Source: Theodoxus fluviatilis (Eukaryota; Mollusca; Gastropoda; Cycloneritida; Neritidae). Taken from it: a DNA stretch of 64,000 nt. The position numbers and the translations under genes are program-made. The DNA lies in assembly GCA_034096865.1 (NCBI GenBank), contig JAWQFJ010017447.1:35001-99000 (forward strand). The letters are read 5' to 3'. This document shows, in pieces, positions 51,377 through 56,607 of this stretch (its first letter is position 1; each line of letters starts with the position of its first letter). The notes below the pieces were generated by a model, which ran no database searches, had not been told where the DNA came from, and saw only the letters and a list, made by a program, of their open reading frames with translations.

Positions 51377-52338
51377 TTGCATGTAGCTAAAAAAAATCTT
51401 AAGTTATGCAAGTTTTTGTGGTCTGGTGTAAGTAATTCGGTCACGCAGTTTCTATTGTTTTCTATACTATTATTTAGTATTAAAAAAGGCTGAATTTTAT
51501 TCCACAAAAAATAACTTTTGAACAAATCGACCTACAGCATTCATTCTTATACCATTGGAAGGGTCTTTTCATGATCTGTTCAATGATATTGATAGCAATT
51601 TTATTATCATCGGGGTTTGTGGTGATTTGTTGTTGTTGTTGTTTCTATTTCGGGGGGGGGGGGGGTGTCACACATGCCTAAGCAATGTAGCGTTGGAGAA
51701 CACGCGGCGAGTTCAGCAACTACTTCGTATATATATTTTGAATTACAGCAGCTCGAAGTATGGACTTCGTTACGTTGTCGCCATTTTCGTTGTCTCGCAG
51801 ATTTCGTTATGGCCCACTTTTATGATTAAATATCTGCCTGGGGGAAAGGCTTGAACAAGCTGTCTCGAGAAAATGAAATATAAATAATATGTTATTATTT
51901 GTGAGGGTACAGTGCCTGTAGGTAAACAGCAAATTTTACATGTGCACATTTTTTGGTAAAAAGCGTCATGACTTAGTGAAATATCATACAAGAATGACTT
52001 AAATTCACTGTAATCAGCACATGAAAAGCTCTTTCAGAATACTTCATCAGCAAAACACTGAGTTCACTTTTTTAGGCATTTGAAATACCTTTTAGAATGC
52101 TCACAACAACATCTTGAGTTCCACTGGCGCAGTGGCGTCAGTGCAGCAAGAGTTAGTCCTCTTGGACTGGCCACTGACAGCTGAACATAAAACGATATCA
52201 TGAACAGAATACAATAATAGACATGTATACCTGATATAGTAAACCCGTTTTCCCTGCAGAGAGGCCTTTCCTTCTAACAAACTCCTCTCTCCTCCATCCA
52301 GGTGGCAGCTCCGCAAGGCTTTTCCCTTTGGCTTCCAT
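26857..52338 (-). CDS. MBD2/3: MBD2/3 methyl-CpG-binding-domain protein, copy A (5' exon damaged)
   Basis: NuRD-complex MBD2/MBD3-type protein. Phase-consistent minus-strand exons are 49357-49475 (second half of MBD), 39133-39275, 29485-29575 and 26857-27101 (stop). Landmarks: SPDGIKIRNKPQLARHLG and DLSTFDFRTGK; LPIRQTASIFKQPVTVIRNH; YWEKRLQGLRAYDIS; VGPDLTTENVLQSISAALH and the terminal coiled-coil-like SEDDIRRQEMKVREARRRLQ, which in vertebrates binds GATAD2/p66. The acidic tail of vertebrate MBD3 is absent. The MBD start exon exists twice (52.3 and 50.1 kb), each with a frame problem, so the gene may be decaying, use an unseen exon, or contain assembly errors. Introns hold most of the transposons of the window. 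Confidence 0.85.
27236..27314 (+). repeat. (GA)n microsatellite
   Basis: About 79 bp of pure GA, preceded by a GTGCGTGC-rich stretch. Confidence 0.97.
27773..28634 (-). repeat. TGACCTTG-rich dispersed repeat, copy 3, full length
   Basis: Inverse orientation: TTTTTGACTCACATGCGAAGC at the left, GGGCTTTGCCCTTCTTGTTTT at the right, about 860 bp. Lies in the final intron of MBD copy A. Very similar to the copy at 55.75 kb. Confidence 0.93.
28674..28972 (+). repeat. 36-bp minisatellite, about 8 copies
   Basis: Unit GACATAATGTGACTTGTTCC plus AGTTCAGGAAAGCCCA. 36 is divisible by 3, so an artefact ORF with 12-aa repeats spans it. Confidence 0.95.
29112..29438 (+). other. Unrecognised ORF with hydrophobic segment, doubtful
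   Basis: A 108-codon frame contains two hydrophobic stretches (FLFIGGGVLACFLVL and GVLCGGLCFIWVGLIF) followed by a polar end (PKPLPSFLGDLGTSLAELLE). The pattern would suit a small membrane protein. It is antisense to and inside MBD copy A, has no visible splice context, and no family is recognised. It may be a fragment of a retrocopy or a chance frame. Confidence 0.2.
29485..29575 (-). CDS. MBD2/3: MBD copy A exon 4
   Basis: 91 bp encoding LYWEKRLQGLRAYDISKEMI and QPMDLPRNVQG, the conserved WEK-RL motif. Acceptor CTGCAG, donor AAG/GTGGGT. Confidence 0.92.
29705..29961 (+). repeat. TGACCTTG-rich dispersed repeat, copy 4, truncated
   Basis: Left end ACAAGAAGGGCAAAGCCC is present; the match stops after TTCTACCATGAGATAT at about 29961, where unrelated sequence begins. 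Confidence 0.9.
30128..30650 (-). pseudogene. Degenerate ORF pair, unrecognised, possibly transposon-derived
   Basis: Two overlapping minus frames, one with KKKPTPKERRQQQLLLLTKS and one with NWRRLVKLLESKRPLINKLL then FWARFLRPEFQDLTVKKLCE, read like one broken basic/helical protein. No catalytic motif is recognisable and no family assigned. Confidence 0.3.
31124..31392 (+). repeat. (CA)n microsatellite cluster
   Basis: Several CA arrays separated by AACATA and ATGCAAGC-type variants. Confidence 0.95.
31450..32310. other. Intronic stretch, nothing recognised
   Basis: No coding homology, repeat ends or target duplications seen. Confidence 0.35.
32322..32516 (-). mobile_element. SINE-like element
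   Basis: (GGAT)n at the left, then GGCCTATCAGCCCCTGTAGG to CCCAAACCCACAGGGGGA. Flanked by TAGTGG (32316-32321 and 32517-32522). In MBD copy A intron 4. Confidence 0.82.
32906..32946 (+). repeat. Interstitial TTAGGG-like tract
   Basis: GGTTATGGTTAGGATTAGGG then TTAGGTTAGGGTTA, degenerate telomere-type repeats. Confidence 0.6.
33868..34472. mobile_element. Fold-back (long inverted repeat) element
   Basis: Arms 33868-34041 and 34275-34472 are inverted copies, from TATAAAACGTGCACCGGCGC through CATCAAACTACGGCGATTTG, with about 230 bp between. Sub-terminal CGGCGACTA repeats differ in number between arms (about two left, four right). Flanking bases allow a TA duplication. Non-coding; able to form a long hairpin. 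Confidence 0.85.
34491..34993 (-). pseudogene. Zinc-finger N-terminus of a hAT-like transposase, frameshifted
   Basis: The upstream frame gives KRLHETDNEEESSNRQEANK and QQKYIVKS; after a frame change the next gives KAYSKEFPTLSESRKGDIFA, VCSACLDDINVSHGRKSDCR and KHVETKKHKDKEK. C-x2-C ... H-x4-5-H spacing fits a BED/TTF-type finger. No DDE core follows. Confidence 0.65.
35220..35340 (-). mobile_element. SINE-like copy, 5' part only
   Basis: AATAGTTTAGAGTAAG through CCCAACCTACAGGGGGCTA matches the head half of the SINE family; the tail half is absent. Confidence 0.6.
35483..35668 (-). mobile_element. SINE-like element with 8-bp target duplication
   Basis: TGGATGGATGGATGGAG at the left and CCTGCATGGGGA at the right; flanks CTGCAGCC at 35475-35482 and 35669-35676. 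Confidence 0.85.
35944..36603 (+). repeat. 66-bp minisatellite, 10 copies
   Basis: Unit AAAAGTTGTGAACAAGGACT, GCAATATGTAGCAATAAGTA, GACTTTCATCTGGCACTCAGGGACAG as 20-, 20- and 26-base parts. Ten near-identical copies. With a length divisible by 3 and no stops, it is open for over 230 codons on both strands; neither frame resembles a protein family. Confidence 0.96.
36655..36750 (+). repeat. Interstitial TTAGGG-like tract
   Basis: Several GGGTTAGGG, TAGGGTTTAG and AGAGTTAGGG units within 95 bp, right after the 66-bp array. Confidence 0.65.
37140..38030 (+). repeat. Degenerate tandem repeat with CTATTGCGGG and GGCCATTTTGATTC
   Basis: About five irregular units each contain a CTATTGCGG motif, a GGTCAAAAGTTCTTA motif and GGCCATTTTGATTCTTTTGT then CCTAAAACGCCTAAAAA. 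Spacing varies from about 120 to 230 bp. A poly-G run lies at 37159-37172. Confidence 0.8.
38030..38278 (-). pseudogene. Decayed zinc-finger N-terminus, same family as at 41.3 kb
   Basis: From the ATG near 38276: HETEDENCEENDSEMPPTKK, then QKYHEEYPCL, a stop, and in a shifted frame VCDSHFSVSHGG, parallel to HETDDECEDGPPTS, QKWRPEYQTSFPSL and VCESHFQISHGG of the ORF at 41.0-41.5 kb. One frameshift and at least one stop. Confidence 0.6.
38314..38546. repeat. Inverted repeat with 47-bp arms
   Basis: 38314-38360 (CCCCGAGTTGCACAGTCCCA...) is mirrored at 38500-38546 with one mismatch; the middle repeats CGCTTGCAAGCGCTGACGAG twice. Could fold into a strong hairpin. Confidence 0.85.
38559..38700 (+). 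repeat. 79-bp tandem duplication
   Basis: GGGAGGAAGGATGACGTA through GAATGACGCCACTTCTGGC occurs twice, at about 38568 and 38647. Confidence 0.85.
39133..39275 (-). CDS. MBD2/3: MBD copy A exon 3
   Basis: 143 bp. Encodes LPIRQTASIFKQPVTVIRNH and DSQTKTDMNHGPQEPPKQ, the MBD2/3 linker region that contacts NuRD partners. It ends phase 0 at CAG/GTCGGT. The right end of the DIRS-like element lies only about 150 bp away. Confidence 0.92.
39422..39665 (+). repeat. DIRS-like element, inverted terminal repeat (3' side of coding)
   Basis: From TTAAGAAATTTAAACTAATT through CCACGTGGCCATTAGCAC to CGTCACTTTTCGAC. The first 27 bp occur only here and, inverted, in the internal complementary region, which fixes the element end near 39422. 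Confidence 0.85.
39723..39820. repeat. DIRS internal complementary region
   Basis: 39725-39779 is the inverse of 39422-39478 and 39780-39820 (GTTTTCCAAACATACTGTAC...) the inverse of 46504-46544. Such an end-to-end junction is used in DIRS replication models to template circle closure. Confidence 0.85.
39879..40536 (-). pseudogene. DIRS tyrosine recombinase, catalytic C-terminal part
   Basis: Continues in the same frame after the inserted element and one 6-bp target copy are discounted. LACARRIGDIHALS carries the first catalytic Arg, THEVRKVATSVAF the H-x-x-R pair, and FTNHYLRDV the nucleophilic Tyr. All residues of a YR active site are in place; only the insertion disrupts the gene. Confidence 0.82.
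40815..40888 (+). repeat. (CA)n microsatellite
   Basis: CA array with a CTCTCTCTT interruption, inside the CAGACCTG element. Confidence 0.95.
40963..41454 (-). CDS. BED/TTF-like zinc-finger protein, N-terminal remnant of a hAT-like transposase
   Basis: From MSGHKRNHETDDECEDGPPT: an acidic/basic start, then YVQKWRPEYQTSFPSLCKSK, AFCQVCESHFQISHGGRNDC and DRHVKTAMHKE, giving C-x2-C ... H-x5-H zinc-finger spacing. A linker (KITEFFHGPSTSSS) and a helical region (AEALMCQLIANSNLSLSSAD, KLFKEMFPDSKIA) follow, ending near FPDSK as in many hAT/KIAA-type proteins just before the catalytic domain. The catalytic region is absent. It might bind TIRs as a repressor or helper, which is speculative. The frame is open upstream to 41589; the Met at about 41454 aligns with the relative at 38.3 kb. 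Confidence 0.6.
   Translation of the reverse strand: MSGHKRNHETDDECEDGPPTSKVVAKKRYVQKWRPEYQTSFPSLCKSKDFGPTHAFCQVCESHFQISHGGRNDCDRHVKTAMHKEREKTVKERAKAPKITEFFHGPSTSSSTSSESKLGVIRAEALMCQLIANSNLSLSSADYLTKLFKEMFPDSKIAASKPF
41842..43199 (-). pseudogene. DIRS tyrosine recombinase, N-terminal part, interrupted
   Basis: After about 300 residues of Ser/Arg/Pro-rich sequence comes the core-binding domain: LSVSLALRHRRDSTNRNYSA, KWSVWVQFCQARRR, SARHLADFLSHLF, SLCNYRSAVTNTI, DPTIKQVLDGIKNEFPR. The frame breaks inside LRFLSSTTFEP, where the CAGACCTG element has inserted. No YxDD box or RNase H motif occurs in this ORF. Confidence 0.8.
43030..46263 (-). CDS. DIRS-type gag-like protein, 1077 aa
   Basis: Intact frame. 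A hydrophobic start (about residues 10-95), a long Ser/Arg/Pro-rich part with about four degenerate repeats of a 45-residue unit (RFGQHAASxPRRSA, SIATxRLGQNPRR) near residues 320-480, then a more ordered region (SSATRVSSSG-type linker, AGFMLSAPPTQVPELLFSAD, LLYALDHTYSHLASLALHVR, LPLVAQAMFPADKLDDCLKR) that resembles the ORF1/gag of animal DIRS elements. It ends basic and Gly-rich (RKRRGGRGRGSY), likely nucleic-acid binding. Overlaps the next ORF by 170 bp in another frame. No protease or RT motif is seen. Confidence 0.65.
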   Translation of the reverse strand: MRSTCYGLSREVQNLLAFAVFVAFCIYCCILLLKFSLPFSPGSVQCTVWLGFFCLLTTVALSGYCGPLLILACSLVALFEVARFLFATLCYRRCCVPIPRVSILWPDAVMASRPHTSIVSLPGRDINDKVVREDGSASLSASVMATGTGGKSSLSLQKGKSATSVPSSSSPRKTRKSTSQSGKSARSRASLAVVPGGASVGTVSPFDSLSLPGTLSLSAPANLVEEPALAPHAGAACLLHLSTSARISASELSSQAPAESFPSTSQLPLPAREAVVPSASAHDRYRVKNLLIRQARVDSRRSPFRSVRRDLSPGSDSPGWSGQESQDGRSVATNRLGQNPRRFGQPPVCIPRRSAARSGVGPASPRQESRYRQSIASNRLGLAPQRFGQHAASLPRRSAVRPVDRASSCGSESRFRHSIATTRPGQNPRRCGRHAASFPRGSADHSEDRAFSSGSPAPGPSSWASRSRRSIATDRLGQNPRRFGQHAASPPRRSDHRLHPDDWLDRSDRASDLARQWSSDIDARSFSDDERDRWAQAPQPDYARPMPDSRPTREPRRDPYRRSHVSTDSGLLRRLAARLLSSTRPGSGSRASLTAHGRAQRSAGQPLPVFLPGASPQASLVQRALPLSSVSRLRRSVSSSPSDVGATDLPASDSEVDSGGDLGSAIPAEGQKSASDLLRLHRQSVLSSVAKFTDDLALRTVSSSGTATQARLAGFMLSAPPTQVPELLFSADMLTRSSIMDLTLRSSKATFSTGSVPRDVVPVLANSFPWSTTFSQPGVFRPVHAPWIVQLPDDRLPFQSFSKPVPQDVARLSAATASRGSVKAIPAVTFDSKSFSQLEKASSEMVKGCSLIGTFLATLTPTIALPHDGYSSGFQLLPRQRIDQDAVGSLLYALDHTYSHLASLALHVRGQLACMARDRVLSSTDFLESDVRQLRSLPLVAQAMFPADKLDDCLKRLVSDAMRPVPPSAHPQPVPAAGFSGKRQSHSKRKYQGPSESGGKVSRTDSHSRIPSSSQARLSPSGAGRGTQSRQFDPPLGVQRGHSTRAVAASGRGSRKRRGGRGRGSYPSLSHQREYFQ
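46326..46544 (-). repeat. DIRS-like element, inverted terminal repeat (5' side of coding)
   Basis: Inverse of 39449-39665 apart from the outermost bases (CTGGTACAGTATGTTTGGAAAAC here, matched in the internal complementary region). Confidence 0.87.
46630..46834. mobile_element. CAGACCTG-family MITE, 205 bp
   Basis: Ends CAGACCTGTGCAC in both orientations, with a perfect 6-bp flank TTACCA (46624-46629 and 46835-46840). AATCAGAAGATT and TTGTACGATTTTTTCGTACA subterminal motifs match the 33.4-kb element. No ORF. Confidence 0.9.
47116..47296 (-). mobile_element. SINE-like element, diverged
   Basis: GATGATGACAGATTGAG, GGCTTTTTAGCCTTTGTAGG to CCCTAACCCACAGGGCGG. Flanks GGGAAAAGGGG and GAAAAAAGGGG are a probable target duplication. 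Confidence 0.7.
47366..47543 (-). mobile_element. SINE-like element with 13-bp target duplication
   Basis: TGGAATGG at the left, then TTTTACGGTCTATCAGCCTT to CTTACCCCGAACCGG. Flanks CCCTGCCATATGA at 47353-47365 and 47544-47556. Confidence 0.85.
47560..48520. other. Intronic stretch, nothing recognised
   Basis: AT-rich sequence without supported coding or repeat ends. Confidence 0.35.
48530..48897 (+). mobile_element. Probable solo LTR
   Basis: Starts TGTGGTAGGG and ends CGCTACCACA (TG...CA with short inverted ends); flanks ATAG at 48526-48529 and 48898-48901. Contains ACGTCATCACGTG and a CTATAAGAG TATA box near 48614, then a GC-rich leader, like an LTR promoter. No internal region or second LTR is nearby. 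The 4-bp TSD is unusual but possible. Confidence 0.65.
48904..49168 (+). repeat. 67-bp minisatellite, 4 copies
   Basis: Unit GGACAAAACAACTTTGAAAT, TGTAGGTAGATAGACTTGGA, ATAAAGAGAGAGGTACGTCC, TAACAAA. The second copy lacks 8 bp. Confidence 0.92.
49357..49475 (-). CDS. MBD2/3: MBD copy A exon 2
   Basis: 119 bp between TTTCAG and AAAA/GTAGGT. Completes the MBD with the third contact Arg in KIRNK and the FDFRTGK end. Same length and phases as copy B exon 62202-62320. Confidence 0.9.
50029..50118 (-). pseudogene. MBD2/3: Third MBD N-terminal exon copy, altered contact residues
   Basis: The minus frame reads LPLGWRREEYVWRKGLSARK then TCVVYIS, with donor AG/GTCAGT in the expected phase 2. The Arg and first Tyr that contact methyl-CpG in MBD proteins are Trp and Val here, and SAGK is SARK. 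The upstream ATGGAAGC that corresponds to the start at 52338 is out of frame. Looks like a duplicated, decaying exon 1. Confidence 0.65.
50140..51300. other. Intronic stretch upstream of the 50.1-kb MBD exon copy
   Basis: AT-rich, no coding or repeat borders supported. Confidence 0.35.
51317..51373. repeat. (TA)n microsatellite
   Basis: 57 bp of alternating TA, self-complementary. Confidence 0.96.
52231..52338 (-). pseudogene. MBD2/3: MBD copy A candidate exon 1, 2-nt frameshift
   Basis: ATG at 52336-52338 opens MEAKGKSLAELPPGWRREEF and continues VRRKGLSAGKT, a normal MBD start. Compared with the exon at 63.8 kb it is 2 nt short before the donor (AG/GTATAC), so it ends in phase 0 instead of 2 and would hit a stop immediately after splicing to 49475. 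A TATATAAAA box lies about 50 bp upstream of the ATG (near 52390). Confidence 0.7.
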
Positions 52339-52747
52339 TGTGGGGCATAGAAAGGAAGTGGATGTCTGAGTTTTCGCACATGCGCGTTTTATATAAAAGT
52401 CAACATCCGGCTTGGCTTTGCGCTATTTTTGCCATCTGCTCCTAGCGTGTAAAACTAAAAGAACGTTGTTATTCTACACAGTTTTTGTCTGAATACTTCT
52501 ATTTTCATACGTAAATTTTCTTTAATATTCTGAAGGAAGCAAGTACATTGATTAATCACAATTTTAGGAAGAGTATATATGCAAAGATCTATGCATGCTG
52601 AGTAGTCAGTAACATTTTGGTGATCTCCCCTTGTGCGAGTTTTCGCGAGGAACCTGAGTTAGCTACGGTAGGGTCACTGCGCATGTCTGGTTACTTTCTT
52701 CGCGGAAACGCTGTTCAGTTGTGTCCAGTCGCAACCCAGGCAACAAG

Positions 52748-52837
52748 ATGGCGACAGCCTTGGCTGATGTGTTGCGAATTTACTGTTGTGAAGAATTAAT
52801 TGACGAATCTGTGCAATCTGTTGAGTTTTGGGGCTGA
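52748..52837 (+). other. Candidate first coding exon of an unknown gene, divergent from MBD copy A
   Basis: A CpG-richer 5' stretch (from about 52610) leads to CAACAAGATGGCGACAGCC, a good Kozak context, opening MATALADVLRIYCCEELIDE before a stop at 52835. A donor could end the exon earlier, but none is clearly better. No family recognised. It lies about 400 bp from, and divergent to, the 52.3-kb MBD start exon, so a shared promoter is possible. Confidence 0.3.
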
Positions 52838-52892
52838 AATTTGAATGAAATTAGAAGCAAGCTGTGCTGGGATGTATTTAGGCCGATTGGGG

Positions 52893-52927
52893 AGGGGGGC
52901 GGGGGGGGGGGGGGGGGGGGGGGGGGA
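52893..52927 (+). repeat. Poly-G run, about 33 G
   Basis: Nearly pure G tract with one C interruption; prone to G-quadruplex formation and to sequencing length errors. A second G run lies at 51652-51665. Confidence 0.93.
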
Positions 52928-53220
52928 GCGTGGTTTTTATCCCTGCGCTGCTGAAAGTCAGAAATCGCACCCAAACTCACGTTGACCTCATTTCTTCCCA
53001 AAATAAACATCACTGCTAAAATAAAATGCATTAAAACCAAGACAGTATCCAACCCAGTATCCTTAATTTTTGAAAGGTTAATTGATTTACAACAATTGTG
53101 TTCTCACAATCCGTAACTTTGTGAAAAAACATTTGCAGAAGTTTCTCTCCTCGCCATGGCAGCCATCTTGGAACTGGAGTGAACGTACGCTGGGGCCAAG
53201 GTTGAACTTTGGTTAACCGG

Positions 53221-53228
53221 TGACGTCA
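53221..53228. promoter_or_regulatory. CRE-type palindrome in CpG-rich sequence
   Basis: GGTGACGTCACTCC lies in a CpG-rich stretch (53150-53310) with GCCATCTTGG-like (YY1-type) motifs nearby. No attached gene is identified. Confidence 0.35.
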
Positions 53229-53337
53229 CTCCGGTCGTACCGTAGCGAGTTTTTGCGACCTCCGGTTCGACTCGAGTCACTATAGTTGACGCGAAAACTC
53301 GCTCCTTGTGTCTTTGGCGCTAGCTGTTTGTGGAGAT

Positions 53338-53420
53338 TTTAGTTCAGTTCAGCAGCAGTCTTACCCTGAGATGGGTTGTTGAGGCACCACTGATGACTTT
53401 CGGACAATCTTCCTCCATGT
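53338..53420 (-). repeat. Short duplicate of a non-LTR retrotransposon 3' end
   Basis: AGTTCAGTTCAGCAGCAGTC through CGGACAATCTTCCTCCAT is repeated exactly at 53557-53636, where the longer LINE fragment begins. Confidence 0.85.
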
Positions 53421-53560
53421 ATTCAAAGGGGGCCTCCAAAACCCTAAACTTTTAATGGTAACGTGCTTTAAAAATAATTAAAGAAACCGACCAATCGAAA
53501 CTCCTGACCCTGCTACACCGTAGCAGAGATGAAGCAGAGTGCACGGAACGCAGGGTTTAG

Positions 53561-53850
53561 TTCAGTTCAGCAGCAGTCTTACCCTGAGATGGGTTGTTGA
53601 GGCACCACTGATGACTTTCGGACAATCTTCCTCCATCGGTCTCTATCCTCTGTGGCTCGCTGTGAGTCAGCAAAGGTCAAGCCTGTCCACTCTTTGATGT
53701 TGTTTTCCCACCTCTTTTTCTGCCTGCCTCTTCTTCTCCCACCTGGTACGGTACCTTGCAGGATGGTCTTGGCCAGCCCACTGCCTCTTGACACGTGACC
53801 GTGTGGAGATATATAAATCATATAAAATAATTTGTTGTTAGCATCGGCAT
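53561..53850 (-). pseudogene. Non-LTR retrotransposon (LINE) ORF2 C-terminal fragment
   Basis: The minus frame contains GHVSRGSGLAKTILQGTVPG, GRRRGRQKKRWENNIKEWTG, LTFADSQRATEDRDRWRKIV, the well-known C-terminal block that follows the reverse transcriptase in many animal LINEs. Truncated at the 5' side, as usual for LINE insertions. Clade not assigned. Confidence 0.85.
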
Positions 53851-54097
53851 TTCTCTCTGTCCACTCCACTGCAGGCAGTGAATGTTTGGATAACGCTACA
53901 CAAACCCATCAGATTATATGTCCCCTGTACATACCGGCTGTTTACAGTCTTTGGCAGATCAGAGGGAGAATGAGCTCCGTCGAGATCGAGTCAAACAGAG
54001 TTATCTTTTCCTACTTTCAGCAAAACAATGGCGCGTCGCTTACAAAATCTGTGAAAGACACGACTGTTTTTGGAGCAGAAAGTTTGTTGTTTCTACA

Positions 54098-54316
54098 ATG
54101 GTGACCTCCTGCTGTGTGAAGAACTGCCACAATAGGCATGACAGAGAGAAAGATCGACGTTTTTTGTCGTACTGCATGTTGCAACGCGAAAAGGCAAGGA
54201 AATGCTGGATCTCACAAGTCAAAGGCGCCGTGAGTGGATCGCTCAACTGAACCTGAAGTCACTCACTTTTAACTCTAAGGCAGATCGATTTGTTTGTTCG
54301 GATCACTTTGTAAATG
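54098..54316 (+). pseudogene. THAP zinc-finger domain exon, one frame break
   Basis: ATG at 54098 opens MVTSCCVKNCHNRHDREKDR (C-x4-C start of a THAP finger). After a TTTTTT run near 54155 the match continues in the next frame as HVATRKGKEMLDLTSQRRRE, WIAQLNLKSL and FVCSDHFVNG, with the C-x2-H pair and FxxG end typical of THAP. A donor-like ATG/GTGAGA follows. THAP domains are sequence-specific DNA binders shared with P-element transposases. The T-run break may be real decay or a sequencing slip. Confidence 0.7.
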
Positions 54317-54419
54317 GTGAGAATTTGTTATGTTTTGCGTTTTGTAACTTAACAAATACTAGAAAAGACGGAAAGAGTATGCAGGGTCTTTTATTGAAGC
54401 AGAGATAGTATAGTATACT

Positions 54420-55745
54420 ATATAAATTATAGTGTCTCTGAAGTAAACGCCTGCTCTCTCTCTCTCTCTCTCTCTGGTACACATGCAGATATGCGTGGGT
54501 GTGTGTATTGCTGAGCGAAAAGCTGAAGCGAAGGAGAAATGGTCCGTATGTCTGTCTGTCTATGCCTGCCTTCCTGCCTGCTTGCCTGTCTGCCTGTTGT
54601 CTTCACTGTCTGCACTGCCAGCACGTACTGTCTCCATAGAGAGGGAGGGAAGGGAGAAAGATACATTTACAGCTCTCGCCACTGTACTCGCTCCCTGTCA
54701 TGCCTGCCTATCCCAAGCCATCACCCACTGCGCTTCTAGACATGCACATTTACACAAATACACACATAAACGTTTGCATGTACATACAAAATAAAGGTTG
54801 TCATTATGCAAACTATTTTCAGTAAGACGTATCACCAAAAATGGTCTGAAATAAACTTATTTTGTTTACTCCCAGGGTGAAATCTCATCGTACACCGTCC
54901 TATTTCACGGTCACTTGTAAGTAGTCGCTGCGAATGAAGCCTGTTTACAAAACGTTGACCCAGATTTGTACCGGTCCAATCAGATTGAACAAACATTGAA
55001 TATTGATGCAATTGATATTGCTGTTTTGTAGTATCAAAAAGTCAAATCAGGTAACAGAACAAAACACTTGTTAGTCTCTGCGACATCTAGGCCTTTCTTT
55101 CTCCCCTGTAATCTGTCCTGCATACTCTCAGCGCATATCAATGCCAATATCTCAGGAACCAATAAAGGTATCCGCTTACTTTTTTTGTGTGTTTTGCTTG
55201 TTTTGTATTGTTCTTCAAATATACATCAAAACATAAATTCTCATTTCATAACAAAGTTTTGACTGCCGCAACCTACTCCTACAGTTAATTATGTGACCAA
55301 ATATGTGAAACAAAGAAATTGAGACAAATTTGGAGGTATTATTTGTATACATTTTATTTTATGAAAACAGGAAATGGTGCGAGACAAGTGCATTGCTGAT
55401 TTTTTCCTCCTGAGGTAAAACATTACTTTCCTATGCATTTTCTTTCATCAATGAGGACCAGCCCTAACTCCCCTGTGCCCTGCGCATCACACCGTGCTTC
55501 AGTGCCAGTGGGTCTGAAGTCCTGACAGACAAGAGTGCTGGACAGCTACTTGCAAGGAGAGGCATAAGCACCAAGAACAAAGACAGCAGAAGACACACTA
55601 GACAGGGGAGGACGAGCCTCCCTGCATTAGCAGAGGGAGGGCACTCCTGGCTCCCTCAGGGTCTACCTTGGATGTCTCCACATTCGTTGTGAGGTCATGT
55701 CTGGGCAAAATATGGTGGTAGCAACAGTCATGAAATCATGTCAAA
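54420..55745. other. Non-coding stretch with (CT)n and CTGCCTGC-rich tract
   Basis: CT microsatellite at 54454-54476 and a CTGTCTGCCTGC-rich stretch at 54548-54620. No supported gene. Confidence 0.4.
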
Positions 55746-55749
55746 GAAA

Positions 55750-56607
55750 AACAAGAAGGGCAAAGCCCATACGACTCACATGCTTGACCTTGACCTTTAT
55801 ATGACCTTGACCTTCAGGTGACCTTCAAGGTCAAGGTCAAACAACTAAACCTACCAATGACATCATACACAAAGAAATGCTTTACACATTTTTCCTACCA
55901 AAATACATGTGACCTTGACCCAAGGTCAAGGTCATCCAAGGTCATGCAACACAAAGCTGTTAATTCAAGACATAGGAAGCACAATGGTGCTTATTGGCAC
56001 TTTCTACCATGAGATATAGTCACTTTTAGTGGTTCACTACCCCATTTTGGTCACATTTCATAAGGGTCAAAGTGACCTTGACCTTGATGATATGTGACCA
56101 AATGTGTCTCATGATGAAAGTATAACATGTGCCCCACATAATTATTAAGTTTGAAACAGTTATCTTCCATAGTTCAGGGTCAAGGTCACTTCAAAATATG
56201 TATACAATCCAACTTTGAAGAGCTCCTGTGACCTTGACCTTGAAGCAAGGTCAACCAAACTGGTATCAAAAGATAGGGCTTGCTTTGACCTATATACCAC
56301 TTGTAGCTAAGGTCGCCATTCTCAATAACGTGGGAGAAAATTGGGAAAATGTGAAAAATGACTGTTTTTGAGACCACATTTATGGCTCCTGTGACCTTGA
56401 CCTTGAAGCAAGGTCAAGTCACTATGTATGTTTTTTGAGGCCTTGTCATCATACACCATCATGCCACATTTGGTGTTGATAGACTTAATAGTCTCCGAGA
56501 AAAATCCAACGTTTAAGTTTTTTACGGACGCCCGGACGGACGCCCGGACGGACGGACGACACGGCTCAGTACATAGACTCACTTTTGCTTCGCATGTGAG
56601 TCAAAAA
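55750..56607 (+). repeat. TGACCTTG-rich dispersed repeat, copy 5, full length
   Basis: Reference copy of about 858 bp, ACAAGAAGGGCAAAGCCC to CGCATGTGAGTCAAAAA. Contains more than ten TGACCTTG/CAAGGTCA sites, often as AGGTCAAGGTCA direct repeats with no spacer. Confidence 0.95.

Noticed and set aside
52231..52338. Using a downstream GT (near 52223) to correct the phase of the 52.3-kb MBD exon
   Set aside because: It would fix the phase only by replacing the conserved VYYIS segment with unrelated residues, so it was not accepted as the real exon.
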